A stretch of 64,000 bases of DNA from Pseudomonas sp. R84 (lineage in GTDB: Bacteria; Pseudomonadota; Gammaproteobacteria; Pseudomonadales; Pseudomonadaceae), in the NCBI RefSeq assembly GCF_009834515.1, contig NZ_CP019426.1, forward strand, positions 3,523,501 to 3,587,500, in the 5' to 3' direction. A program made the translations under genes and the position numbers. This document shows, piece after piece, positions 37,981 to 45,870 of the stretch. Every line of letters starts with the position of its first letter. Position 1 is the first letter of the stretch. Under the pieces are notes generated by a model. The model did not search any database, was not told the origin of the DNA, and saw only the letters and a program-made list of their open reading frames with translations.

Positions 37981-38205
37981 ATGAAAATCAAGTCACTGGG
38001 CATCCCTTTCGCCATCGCCGCCGCACTGGCACTGGCCGGTTGCTCGACGCCGACGGTGGTCACCCTGCAGAACGGCACCCAGTATCTGACCAAGGACATG
38101 CCGAAGACCAAAACCAAGGACGGCTTCTATGAGTTCGAGGATATTTCCGGGTCCAAGGTCAAGGTCCGTGCCGATGAAGTGGCCACGGTTCGCGAGGAAG
38201 ATTGA
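37981..38205 (+). CDS. YgdI/YgdR-family small lipoprotein
   Basis: 74 residues from ATG 37981 with GAGGTG 5 nt upstream; a longer frame from 37801 lacks a ribosome site. Signal peptide ending in the lipobox LAGC (Cys20). The mature part VTLQNGTQYLTKDMPKTKTKDGFYEFED has the SH3-like YgdI/YgdR (DUF903) pattern. Expected to be lipid-anchored; function unknown. Followed by a REPIN 14 nt after the stop. Confidence 0.88.
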   Translation: MKIKSLGIPFAIAAALALAGCSTPTVVTLQNGTQYLTKDMPKTKTKDGFYEFEDISGSKVKVRADEVATVREED

Positions 38206-38219
38206 CACCCCGCGAACTC

Positions 38220-38304
38220 TGTAGGAGCTACCGAAGGCTGCGATCTTTTGATCCGGATCTTGAAAATCAACCTCAAAAGATCGCAGCCTTCGGCAGCTCC
38301 TACA
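38220..38304. repeat. REPIN (GTAGGAGCTGCCGAAGG family)
   Basis: TGTAGGAGCTACCGAAGGCTGCGATCTTTTG... and the inverted GATCGCAGCCTTCGGCAGCTCCTACA, between convergent genes. Confidence 0.93.
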
Positions 38305-38317
38305 CAGGAATTGCGTG

Positions 38318-38692
38318 TTATTCGAAGGTCGGCATACCCGGCAGGCTACCGTCGCACGGCATGTACGTGCCACCGCGCTTGACCACTTCACCCTGCAAGC
38401 GCCGGCAGCGTTCCAGATCCTGTTGCGCCATGCGATCGATGCTCAGATTGCCGGTGGTCTGCGGCTGTTTGCCGTCACCCAGACGCAGGGTCACGAACGG
38501 TTGTTCGGGCTGAATCTGAAAGCGGCTCTTCTCTTCGACCGGTTCGACTGCCTCGGTTTTCGGCGGGCTCGGCAATTGGTCGGTGGTGATGCCGTAACGG
38601 CTCAGAATCGAACTTTGAGGCAGATCGGCGCAGACATTGGCCGAACACAGCGCCAATGCAACAAACCCGACATACCCCTTGAAACCTTTCAC
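38318..38692 (-). CDS. small exported protein, unknown function
   Basis: 124 residues from GTG 38692, preceded by CAGGAG with 7-nt spacing; a TTG at 38713 is less likely. Signal peptide about 1-22 (FVALALCSANVCA). The mature part is hydrophilic with LRLGDGKQPQ, and two cysteines near the C-terminus (LERCRRLQ and MPCDGS) that could form a disulfide. No family recognised. It lies downstream of, and in the same direction as, a REP doublet and far from any operon partner. Confidence 0.7.
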   Translation of the reverse strand: MKGFKGYVGFVALALCSANVCADLPQSSILSRYGITTDQLPSPPKTEAVEPVEEKSRFQIQPEQPFVTLRLGDGKQPQTTGNLSIDRMAQQDLERCRRLQGEVVKRGGTYMPCDGSLPGMPTFE

Positions 38693-38829
38693 GTTTGAAT
38701 CTCCTGTACTCAATGGCGGCTAGCTATAGAACGTGTGTGCACGTGCTGGCTTTAGGCCGCATTTCCTGTTTTGCAGGGGTTTGAGTCAGGTCGTGGCCAT
38801 CGAGTCACTTTTTAAACCGCGTTATCGTT

Positions 38830-38906
38830 CTTCGCGAGCAGGCTCGCTCCCACACTGGATCTGCGTCGTTTACAAATCCCCTGTGGGAGCGAGCCTGCTC
38901 GCGAAG
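38830..38906. repeat. REP doublet (GTGGGAGCGAGC family) after the exoenzyme operon
   Basis: CTTCGCGAGCAGGCTCGCTCCCACA and its inverse around a 27-nt spacer, 26 nt beyond the last lipase stop; likely the 3' boundary of the operon transcript. Confidence 0.92.
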
Positions 38907-38932
38907 GGGCCCTTACCGGCGCCCCATCGACC

Positions 38933-40786
38933 TCAGGCGATCACAACACCGTCAGCACTCAAGCTATTAAGCGACACCCCGACCAACGTCACCGAATCAT
39001 TGCCAAACGTCAGCACCGTGTCCTGCCCGACAGTCGCAGCATGAGCCCGGAAATCCTCCGCCGGCAACACCCCCTGCACACCAAGAAACACCAGTTTGTC
39101 ATTGGACGTGAAGCCGACCACCCGGTCCTGCCCGAACGCACCGTTGAACAGAAACGTATCCGCCCCGCCCCCCGATTCCATCAGGTCATTACCGGCACCG
39201 CCGACAAACACGTCATTGCCCGCGCCGCCAATCAGGTGATCGTTGCCGTCCAGCCCGAACAACCAGTCACCACCGGCATGTGCCTTCAACGTATCGACGC
39301 CGCTGGTGCCTTTGACGCTGGACTCGTACGCAGTGACGTTGTTGCCGACCTTCAAGCCGCTGGCCGTGACGCTGTGGGTCACATCGTCCTTGAACAGGCC
39401 CCAGAGAAAGCCCGGTTCCTTAGTGACAATGCTGCCTATGTCGCGGGTGATGCTGATCCCGCCGTTGGCGTCGCGCACGTACAAATTGCCGGCACCGTCA
39501 TTGGCGAAGTCGAAGTTTTTTACCGCGCTTTGCAGATCGAGGGTGTTGTTGCCCTGCCCGCCAAGAATGACGTTGTAGCCACCGCCATCGCGGAAGGTGT
39601 CATTGCCGGCGCGACCTTCCAGATAATCGTTGCCGCTGCCGCCCTGGATCAAATCATTGCCGTCGCTGCCGATGATGAACGTGCTGCCCTTGTGGGTTTC
39701 AGCGTTACGGTTGAGGTCCTGCACCCAGGTGTTGCCCCGCGCCGGGTCCGAGAGGTTGGCGACGATGATCGTCGAGTCGCGGCTGGTCAGGTCATAGAAT
39801 TTTGAGTCGATCACCCGGTTCATGCCGTCGCCGTAAGCGGTCGGCAAGTGCGAGATCCAGGTGGGAATGTTGAGGATCGAGTACGGCAGCAGATTCCACG
39901 CGGTCGAGGCGTAGTGATCGTTGAAGCTGACGATGTTGTCGGTGGCCGACTCTTTCGGTGCATCGTGCACGCCGATCGAGGCACCGGTAAAAGTCGAGCC
40001 GTCGAGGGCGCGGAACACCGGGTCGTTTTCGTAGCCGACGTTGAGCACTTTGTCGGTGCTGCTTTGGGTTGGCGAGGCGTAGGCGATGTAGTTGGAATCG
40101 GCAAAGAAACCGCCCCACTTGCCGCCACTCAGATCCGCCATGCTGTTGACCGCCAGACCACCGAGGCTGTGACCACTGACGAGAACGTCCTTGCCGCTAA
40201 GGCCGTTGGCCTTGGCAAATGCCACCACGTCATTGAGCAGATTGCCGAAGGCTTCACCGACGTAATTCTTCGCGTAATCCTTGGGACCGAACGCGGCGAG
40301 CAGGTCGTTGATCACGTCGCCGATGGAGTCGAGGATCAGGTTTTCCCGCGGGCCGCTAGTGCCGCGAAAGGCAATGCCGAGTTCGGTGAGATGGCCCTGG
40401 GCGTCGTACTTGCCGAGGATTTCCACTTGCGCGGTGGTGTAACCGGCCTTCTCGCCGAAGAAGGTTCCCCGCGCATCGGTCTTGCCGTCATAGCCCAGTT
40501 GCGAGGCCGTGATCGGCGTCCAGCCGGCCTGTTTCACGGCGTCGAGGGCGAGTTTTTCCGAGTCGGGATTCCACGGAATGCCGGGGATGACACCTTGCGA
40601 ATCGGTGCCGCCGAGCAGCGCCGTGACCAATGTCGCAGGCAGCCCGAGGCCGAAACCGTTGTGCTGATAACCGGCGGCAAAGCCGTTATCGAGGTTGTGA
40701 TAGGAATACAGCGTGATCGCCATGGCATCGCTGAACAACGCCTTGGAATCGGCTGTGCCGAAGTTCTTGTAGTCATACACACCCAT
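38933..40786 (-). CDS. family I.3 lipase / polyurethanase (617 aa, PueA/LipA type)
   Basis: 617 residues, no N-terminal signal peptide. The lipase domain has nucleophile GHSLGG (about 206) and Asp/His partners downstream (ENDPVF, SFNDHYAST). Ca2+-binding RTX nonapeptides occur at about 375-400 (GSGNDYLEGRAGNDTF) and 520-560 (GLDGNDHLIGGAGNDVF, GGAGNDLM). The extreme C-terminus is a hydrophobic type I secretion signal (ADGVVIA). It hydrolyses triacylglycerols and polyester-type polymers outside the cell. Last gene of the aprA-inh-aprDEF-protease-lipase operon, so AprDEF is the expected exporter. The 617-residue length equals the well-studied Pseudomonas enzymes. Confidence 0.93.
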   Translation of the reverse strand: MGVYDYKNFGTADSKALFSDAMAITLYSYHNLDNGFAAGYQHNGFGLGLPATLVTALLGGTDSQGVIPGIPWNPDSEKLALDAVKQAGWTPITASQLGYDGKTDARGTFFGEKAGYTTAQVEILGKYDAQGHLTELGIAFRGTSGPRENLILDSIGDVINDLLAAFGPKDYAKNYVGEAFGNLLNDVVAFAKANGLSGKDVLVSGHSLGGLAVNSMADLSGGKWGGFFADSNYIAYASPTQSSTDKVLNVGYENDPVFRALDGSTFTGASIGVHDAPKESATDNIVSFNDHYASTAWNLLPYSILNIPTWISHLPTAYGDGMNRVIDSKFYDLTSRDSTIIVANLSDPARGNTWVQDLNRNAETHKGSTFIIGSDGNDLIQGGSGNDYLEGRAGNDTFRDGGGYNVILGGQGNNTLDLQSAVKNFDFANDGAGNLYVRDANGGISITRDIGSIVTKEPGFLWGLFKDDVTHSVTASGLKVGNNVTAYESSVKGTSGVDTLKAHAGGDWLFGLDGNDHLIGGAGNDVFVGGAGNDLMESGGGADTFLFNGAFGQDRVVGFTSNDKLVFLGVQGVLPAEDFRAHAATVGQDTVLTFGNDSVTLVGVSLNSLSADGVVIA

Positions 40787-40888
40787 TGCTATTGCCTCTC
40801 TCTTGTTGGAATTGTTAGAGATAGCTCACAGCCAGGGCGCCCCACGGGGACGCCCCGGAGCATTTCAGAAACTACGAATAGCTTTTAA

Positions 40889-40977
40889 TGTAGGAGTGAG
40901 CCTGCTCGCGATAGCGGTGTGTCAGTTTGCATTTCTTCGTCTGACACACCGCTATCGCGAGCAGGCTCACTCCTACA
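40889..40977. repeat. REPIN with a 37-bp perfect hairpin between the lipase genes
   Basis: TGTAGGAGTGAGCC...GGTGTGTCAG and its exact 37-nt inverse CTGACACACC...CTCCTACA around a 15-nt loop. It lies 8 nt behind the upstream lipase stop inside the operon. Confidence 0.95.
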
Positions 40978-40984
40978 GGGATTA

Positions 40985-42673
40985 CTAGGCGAACACGAAC
41001 GCCGAGTCCGACAGGTTAGCTACTCCAACCCCGATCAGGGTCACGGCATAGTCGCCAATCTTCAGCACGGTATCGCTGCCGGTCTGCGCCGCGTGTTGCT
41101 TGTAGTCGTAGCCCTGCCCCGCGCCTTCGACGCCCATGAACACCAGTTTGTCGCTGCCCTGATAGCCGTTGATGGCATCGAAACCGAACGCGCCGCTGAA
41201 CAGGAAGGTGTTGTTGCCACCCACGGCGGTCATCACGTCATTGCCCGCGCCACCGACAAAGGTCACATCGCCCTTGTCGCTGATCAGCTTGTCATCGCCA
41301 CCGAGGCCGAACAGCCAGTCACCATCAGCCGTGGCGTGCAGCGCATTGCCGTAGCCATCGCCGCTGAGTGAATGGTTGTACTGGGTCAGCTCGTTGCCGT
41401 TGGTCAAACCCTTGGCCGTGACGCCCCAGGTGATTTCCTTGCTGCCCCACCACGAACCCGACTCCTTGCTCACCAGCGCGCCGATGTCGCGGGTCATGCT
41501 GATGCCGCCGTAGGCGTCGCGCACGTACAGCGTGCCGTCCCCGTCGTTGGCGAAGCTGAAGTTCTGCAGCGGCTTTTGCAGTTCGAAGGTGTTGTGGCCC
41601 TGGCCACCGAGCAGGATGTTGTAGCCGCCGTCATCACGGAAACGGTCATCGCCGCCCAGGCCTTCAAGGAAGTCGTTGCCCGCGCCGCCCTTGAGCCAGT
41701 CGTTGCTTTGCGTGCCGATGATGAAGGTGCTGCCGGTGTGCGGCTCACCGCTGCGGCCAAGATCTTCAACCCAGGTCTTGCCGCGAGAAGCTTCTTCCAG
41801 GTTGGAGACGATGATCGTCGAGTCTTTATGCGTCAGGTTGTAGAACTTCGAATCGATCACCCGATTCAAGCCATCGGCATAGCCCAGCGAGCTGTGGGCC
41901 GACCAGTTCAGCGGATTGATGATGCTGAACGGCACCAGGTTCTGCGCGGTGGACGCGTAGTTGTCGTTGAAATTGACGATGTTGTCGGTCGTCGAATCGT
42001 GCGGCTTGTCGTGTTTGCCCATCGAGGCGCTGCTGAACGTGGTGCCGTCGAGCACGCGGAACACCGGGTCGTTTTCGTAACCGATATTGAGCACGTTGTT
42101 GCCGGTGCTGCTTTGGGTTGGCGAGGCGAAGGTGATGTAGTTGGCGTCCTTGAAGAAACCGCCCCAGTTGCTCGCGCTCAACTCGGCCACGCTGTTGACG
42201 CCGAGCCCGCCGAGGCTGTGGCCACTGATCAGCACGTCCTTGGCGGCGATGCCATTGGCAATCGCGAACGCGGCGACAGCCTTTAGCAGATTGTCGAAGG
42301 CGTTTTTCGCGTAATTGCTCGCGTAATCCGACGGCCCGATGGCGGCCAGCAGATTGTTTTTCAGGTCGCCGAAGGTGTCGCTGTAACCCAGCCCACCGGT
42401 GCCACGAAAGGCCACGCCGATGCCGATCAGTTTGCCGGCGGCGTCGTATTTGCCAAGCACTTCGGCTTCGGCGCTGGTAAAGCCGTCCTTCTCGCCAAAG
42501 AACGTGCCCTGCGGCCCGACCTTGCCCTGATAACCCAGTGCCGTCGCCGTGACCGGTGCCCAAGCGGTGGCCGGCAGAGGTTTGCCGGTCGGCGTGTAGG
42601 CATACAGCGTCAGTGCGATGGCGTCGCTGTACAACGCTTTGCCATCGGCATTTTTATAATCGAACAGTCCCAT
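40985..42673 (-). CDS. family I.3 lipase / polyurethanase (562 aa, PueB type)
   Basis: 562 residues, paralogue of the next lipase. It lacks a ~50-residue insertion present near position 30 of the longer one. Nucleophile GHSLGG (about 167), ENDPVF and NFNDNYAST downstream, fewer RTX repeats (GGAGNDFLEGLGGDDRF, GLGGDDKLI, GGAGNDVM), and a C-terminal secretion tail ending DSAFVFA. Secreted through AprDEF by inference. It starts 58 nt after the autotransporter stop, with a purine-rich GGAAGAGAGAG ribosome site. A 37-bp hairpin separates it from the downstream lipase. Confidence 0.93.
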   Translation of the reverse strand: MGLFDYKNADGKALYSDAIALTLYAYTPTGKPLPATAWAPVTATALGYQGKVGPQGTFFGEKDGFTSAEAEVLGKYDAAGKLIGIGVAFRGTGGLGYSDTFGDLKNNLLAAIGPSDYASNYAKNAFDNLLKAVAAFAIANGIAAKDVLISGHSLGGLGVNSVAELSASNWGGFFKDANYITFASPTQSSTGNNVLNIGYENDPVFRVLDGTTFSSASMGKHDKPHDSTTDNIVNFNDNYASTAQNLVPFSIINPLNWSAHSSLGYADGLNRVIDSKFYNLTHKDSTIIVSNLEEASRGKTWVEDLGRSGEPHTGSTFIIGTQSNDWLKGGAGNDFLEGLGGDDRFRDDGGYNILLGGQGHNTFELQKPLQNFSFANDGDGTLYVRDAYGGISMTRDIGALVSKESGSWWGSKEITWGVTAKGLTNGNELTQYNHSLSGDGYGNALHATADGDWLFGLGGDDKLISDKGDVTFVGGAGNDVMTAVGGNNTFLFSGAFGFDAINGYQGSDKLVFMGVEGAGQGYDYKQHAAQTGSDTVLKIGDYAVTLIGVGVANLSDSAFVFA

Positions 42674-42731
42674 GTTGTTCTCTCTCTTCCTTCAAATGGC
42701 TGGCAGCTCTTTGCAGAGCTGCCAGCACGCC

Positions 42732-45700
42732 TCAGAACTGCCAGTCGAGGGTCAGACCCACGCCGTGGTCTTTCTCGTTGTTACCGATCAGTCCGTTGTA
42801 ATCCAGGTTCACCCGCACATCGCGGTTGAGCGCCAGACCCGCACGCACGCCGACCACTGCCGCGTCGCGATCCATCGACACGCCCTGCACGGTGAACGCG
42901 CTGTTGCCGTTGGCAAAGGCCAGATGGCTGTCGGCGTCGACACTGCTCAGGTTGTGCTGCCAGCCGAGGCTCGCGCCCAGTTCCAACTGATGCTGATCCG
43001 ACAAGGCGAAGCTGCGCTTGGCGCGCACACCGAGGGTCGACAGCACCACATCACGGTTATCCTCGCCGCCCTTCAGCGCGGCGGCGTCACCTTTTTCGGT
43101 GAAGCTTTCAGTGTTCAGGTGCACGTAAGACAGATTGGCGAACGGCTCCAGGTTCATCGGTTGCAGGCCCAGATCATAGGCGGCCTCGGTGAACACTTGA
43201 GTGGTTGCGGCATCGTGCTTGGTTTTTTGTTTTCCGCTGACGTCCCCAAACTGCAGGTCACGTTTGACGTCGACACGGTGCCAGCTATAGGCGCCACCGA
43301 CGGTCAGACGCAGCGCATCGATCTGATGCCCCAGGTACGCACCAAAGTGGTAGCTGTCGACCGACGCCGACGAATGCGTGCCGCTGCCCATGCTCAACGA
43401 GCTGTCGCTGTAACCGGTAACGAAACCCAGACGGGTATCTTCAGCGATCAAACCATCGACACCGGCCAGCAGGCCACCGATAGAACTGTTGGAATCGGCA
43501 TTGTCATGCCCGCCATCGCTCTTGCCCCACGAACCCAAGACCTTGACCCAGGCGTTGCTGCGGTCATCCGTCGGTGCGCCGGCATTGAACAGATCACGTT
43601 CGCGCAGACGCTCGCCCACCGCTTCACGCAGGTAACGGCTGTCGTTGATCAGCATCGTGCCAATGGCCGGATGAATTTCGCCGGACAGTTGCTGGAAGGC
43701 TTGCTGCGCCGACGCCGCATTCGGCGACAGCAACAGGGTTTCGAACAGCGCATTGCCAGCGCCCAGCCGTTCAGCCGCCGCACCGACAGCGCGTTGGTTT
43801 GGCGTCAAACCGACGCTGGCGAACGAGGCGTCGTTGCGCCCGACCGCCAACTGGATGCCATCGGCCGAGTACGCCAGCGTGCCGCCGAGAAAGGCGTAAT
43901 CCGGCAACACCTGACCGAAGCGCCCTTCAATGCCACCCGCCGCTTGCAGGATGTTGTAGCGCGTGCCGAGCAGGCTTTGCACCTCGTTGGTGGTCAGCAG
44001 TGTCGGGCTGTTTTCCAGTGACATGCTCACCGTGGCGCCTTCAATGACCGCTTTGCCAGTCGCGACAATCTGATCGCTGCTGGTCGGCGACAGCTCTACG
44101 GCGTAGGTCGAACCCGGTGCAAACGTCACGTCACCGGCCACGTTCAGGGTGCCGATGGAGTTACCCGGCGCCACCGTACCGCCGCTGTTCACCGACAGCG
44201 CGCCGATATGGCCATTGCCGCCGAGGATACCGCCGTCATTCACCGTCACCGCCGATTGCAGCGAGCCGTTGATGGCCAGGCGGCCCTGATTGACCAGGGT
44301 CGGGCCGCTGTAAGTGTTGTTACCGGTCAGCACCAGCGTGCCGAGACCTTGCTTGGTCAAACCGCCGTGACCGGAAATGTCGTTGCGCCAGGTGTCGAGG
44401 CCGCAAGTGATGTCGGTGCACACGCGCTCGGTCGGTTTGTCCTGATCGATGATCGCGCCGATGCCCGGCAGATCCGCGACAAACTGGCCGGAGCCGTAAG
44501 CGCCGTCGATGCGGAATTCCGCCGGAATGTCCTGCTCGGTGACAAACATCGACGGTCCGTCGATGCCTTTGCGCAGGTTGATCATGCCCCAGCCGTACAA
44601 GGCGTCGATGCCCGGCGCGCCGAGGTCGGTGGCGGTGGTCCGCAAGACCGTGGCGACTTGATCACCGGTCATGTACGGGAAGCGCTCCATCAGCACCGCC
44701 ATGGAACCGGCGACGTGCGGCGCGGCCATCGAGGTGCCGTTGTAGTTTTTGTAGCCGGTGGTGAGGTTGTCGGCGTTGGTGCCTTCGATGATCGAACTGA
44801 AGATTTTCGTACCCGGTGCCGAGACGCAAAAACTCGCGGTGTAGCCGCAGCGCGAAGAGAACGTACTGATGATGTACGGGTTGGCGCTGGCCTGGTCCGG
44901 GTTCTGCTGCAACGCGGCGACGGTGATCCAGTTCGGCGCGATTTCCGGCACGAAATAGCCGAGGCCGGCGATGGCGTCCGGGTTGTTGAGGTTGTAGTCG
45001 TTGCCGGCGGCGAAAATCGTGACGATGCCGCTGCGCGCGGCGGCAATTGCGCCGTCATAGGCGCCGCCCGGTTTGGTGCCGAGCAGTGTGCGGATCTCGT
45101 TGAACTGCACTTGCGCGTCATTGACGGTGAAGTGCGGGTACGCCGGATCGCGCCCACCGAGGTCGAAACGGTCAGTGATGCCGATGCCCCAGCTGTTGTT
45201 GATGATCCGCGCGCCGCTGGCGATCAGTGCGTCCCAACCGGCCTTGTACACCGCGCCATCGTTACCGCGAACGATGCCGTCTTCCGGGCCCGGGTCGCCG
45301 TTGTCGGCGCTGATGATCTGCGCCCCGAATGCCACGCCGTGCATCGGCCCGCCGTCGCGACTGCCTGCGGCGATGCCGCCAACGTGGGTGCCGTGGGCGC
45401 CGAGTTTGCCGTCGGAGCCAACCGAAGGCGAACCGTCATAACGGAACGCATCGCCGGCTTTGACCGGGATGTACGGGTCGGTGTATTCGCGGATCCCGCT
45501 GGTGACCAGGGTGACCACCTTGTTGCTGCCGGAAAACTCCGGGTGCGCGGCATAGACCGGTTGGTCGAAGATGCCGAGTTTGACGCCTTTGCCGGAATAG
45601 CCGGCGGCGTAAGCGTAATCCGCGCCGATGGCACCCAGGCCCCAATCAGCCTTGAATTCGCTGCTGCGCCAACTCGACGGATCGCCCGTGCGACCGCTCT

Positions 45701-45809
45701 CCACGAAGGGCGCGGCATGGGCTGTGCCGATGGCACAGAGCACGGCGAGCGTGAGGGTTTTCAGGGCAAAGCGGCCTCCCGTTTGCGCGGGGGTATTGTT
45801 GTTATTCAT
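42732..45809 (-). CDS. autotransporter subtilisin-like serine protease (PspB/PrtB type)
   Basis: 1025 residues from ATG 45809 (AAGGAAGG upstream; an in-frame ATG 48 nt earlier lacks one). Signal peptide about 1-32 (ending AHA). S8 protease domain: Asp in LGIFDQPVYAAHPEF, His in GAHGTHVGGIAAG, Ser in NGTSMAAPHVAG. An autotransporter-associated beta-strand repeat follows (GTLVLTGNNTYSGPTLVNQG), then a linker with APGNSIGTLNVAG. The C-terminal beta-barrel of about 270 residues ends LTLDWQF. Type Va secretion, independent of AprDEF despite the shared operon. The Asp motif is less canonical (FDQ for LDSG) than in its upstream twin. Confidence 0.92.
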   Translation of the reverse strand: MNNNNTPAQTGGRFALKTLTLAVLCAIGTAHAAPFVESGRTGDPSSWRSSEFKADWGLGAIGADYAYAAGYSGKGVKLGIFDQPVYAAHPEFSGSNKVVTLVTSGIREYTDPYIPVKAGDAFRYDGSPSVGSDGKLGAHGTHVGGIAAGSRDGGPMHGVAFGAQIISADNGDPGPEDGIVRGNDGAVYKAGWDALIASGARIINNSWGIGITDRFDLGGRDPAYPHFTVNDAQVQFNEIRTLLGTKPGGAYDGAIAAARSGIVTIFAAGNDYNLNNPDAIAGLGYFVPEIAPNWITVAALQQNPDQASANPYIISTFSSRCGYTASFCVSAPGTKIFSSIIEGTNADNLTTGYKNYNGTSMAAPHVAGSMAVLMERFPYMTGDQVATVLRTTATDLGAPGIDALYGWGMINLRKGIDGPSMFVTEQDIPAEFRIDGAYGSGQFVADLPGIGAIIDQDKPTERVCTDITCGLDTWRNDISGHGGLTKQGLGTLVLTGNNTYSGPTLVNQGRLAINGSLQSAVTVNDGGILGGNGHIGALSVNSGGTVAPGNSIGTLNVAGDVTFAPGSTYAVELSPTSSDQIVATGKAVIEGATVSMSLENSPTLLTTNEVQSLLGTRYNILQAAGGIEGRFGQVLPDYAFLGGTLAYSADGIQLAVGRNDASFASVGLTPNQRAVGAAAERLGAGNALFETLLLSPNAASAQQAFQQLSGEIHPAIGTMLINDSRYLREAVGERLRERDLFNAGAPTDDRSNAWVKVLGSWGKSDGGHDNADSNSSIGGLLAGVDGLIAEDTRLGFVTGYSDSSLSMGSGTHSSASVDSYHFGAYLGHQIDALRLTVGGAYSWHRVDVKRDLQFGDVSGKQKTKHDAATTQVFTEAAYDLGLQPMNLEPFANLSYVHLNTESFTEKGDAAALKGGEDNRDVVLSTLGVRAKRSFALSDQHQLELGASLGWQHNLSSVDADSHLAFANGNSAFTVQGVSMDRDAAVVGVRAGLALNRDVRVNLDYNGLIGNNEKDHGVGLTLDWQF

Positions 45810-45870
45810 CCAGCGACCTTCCTTAGTGATGTTGCGAAAAATCCTGATCGTTCCCACGCTCCGCGTGGGG

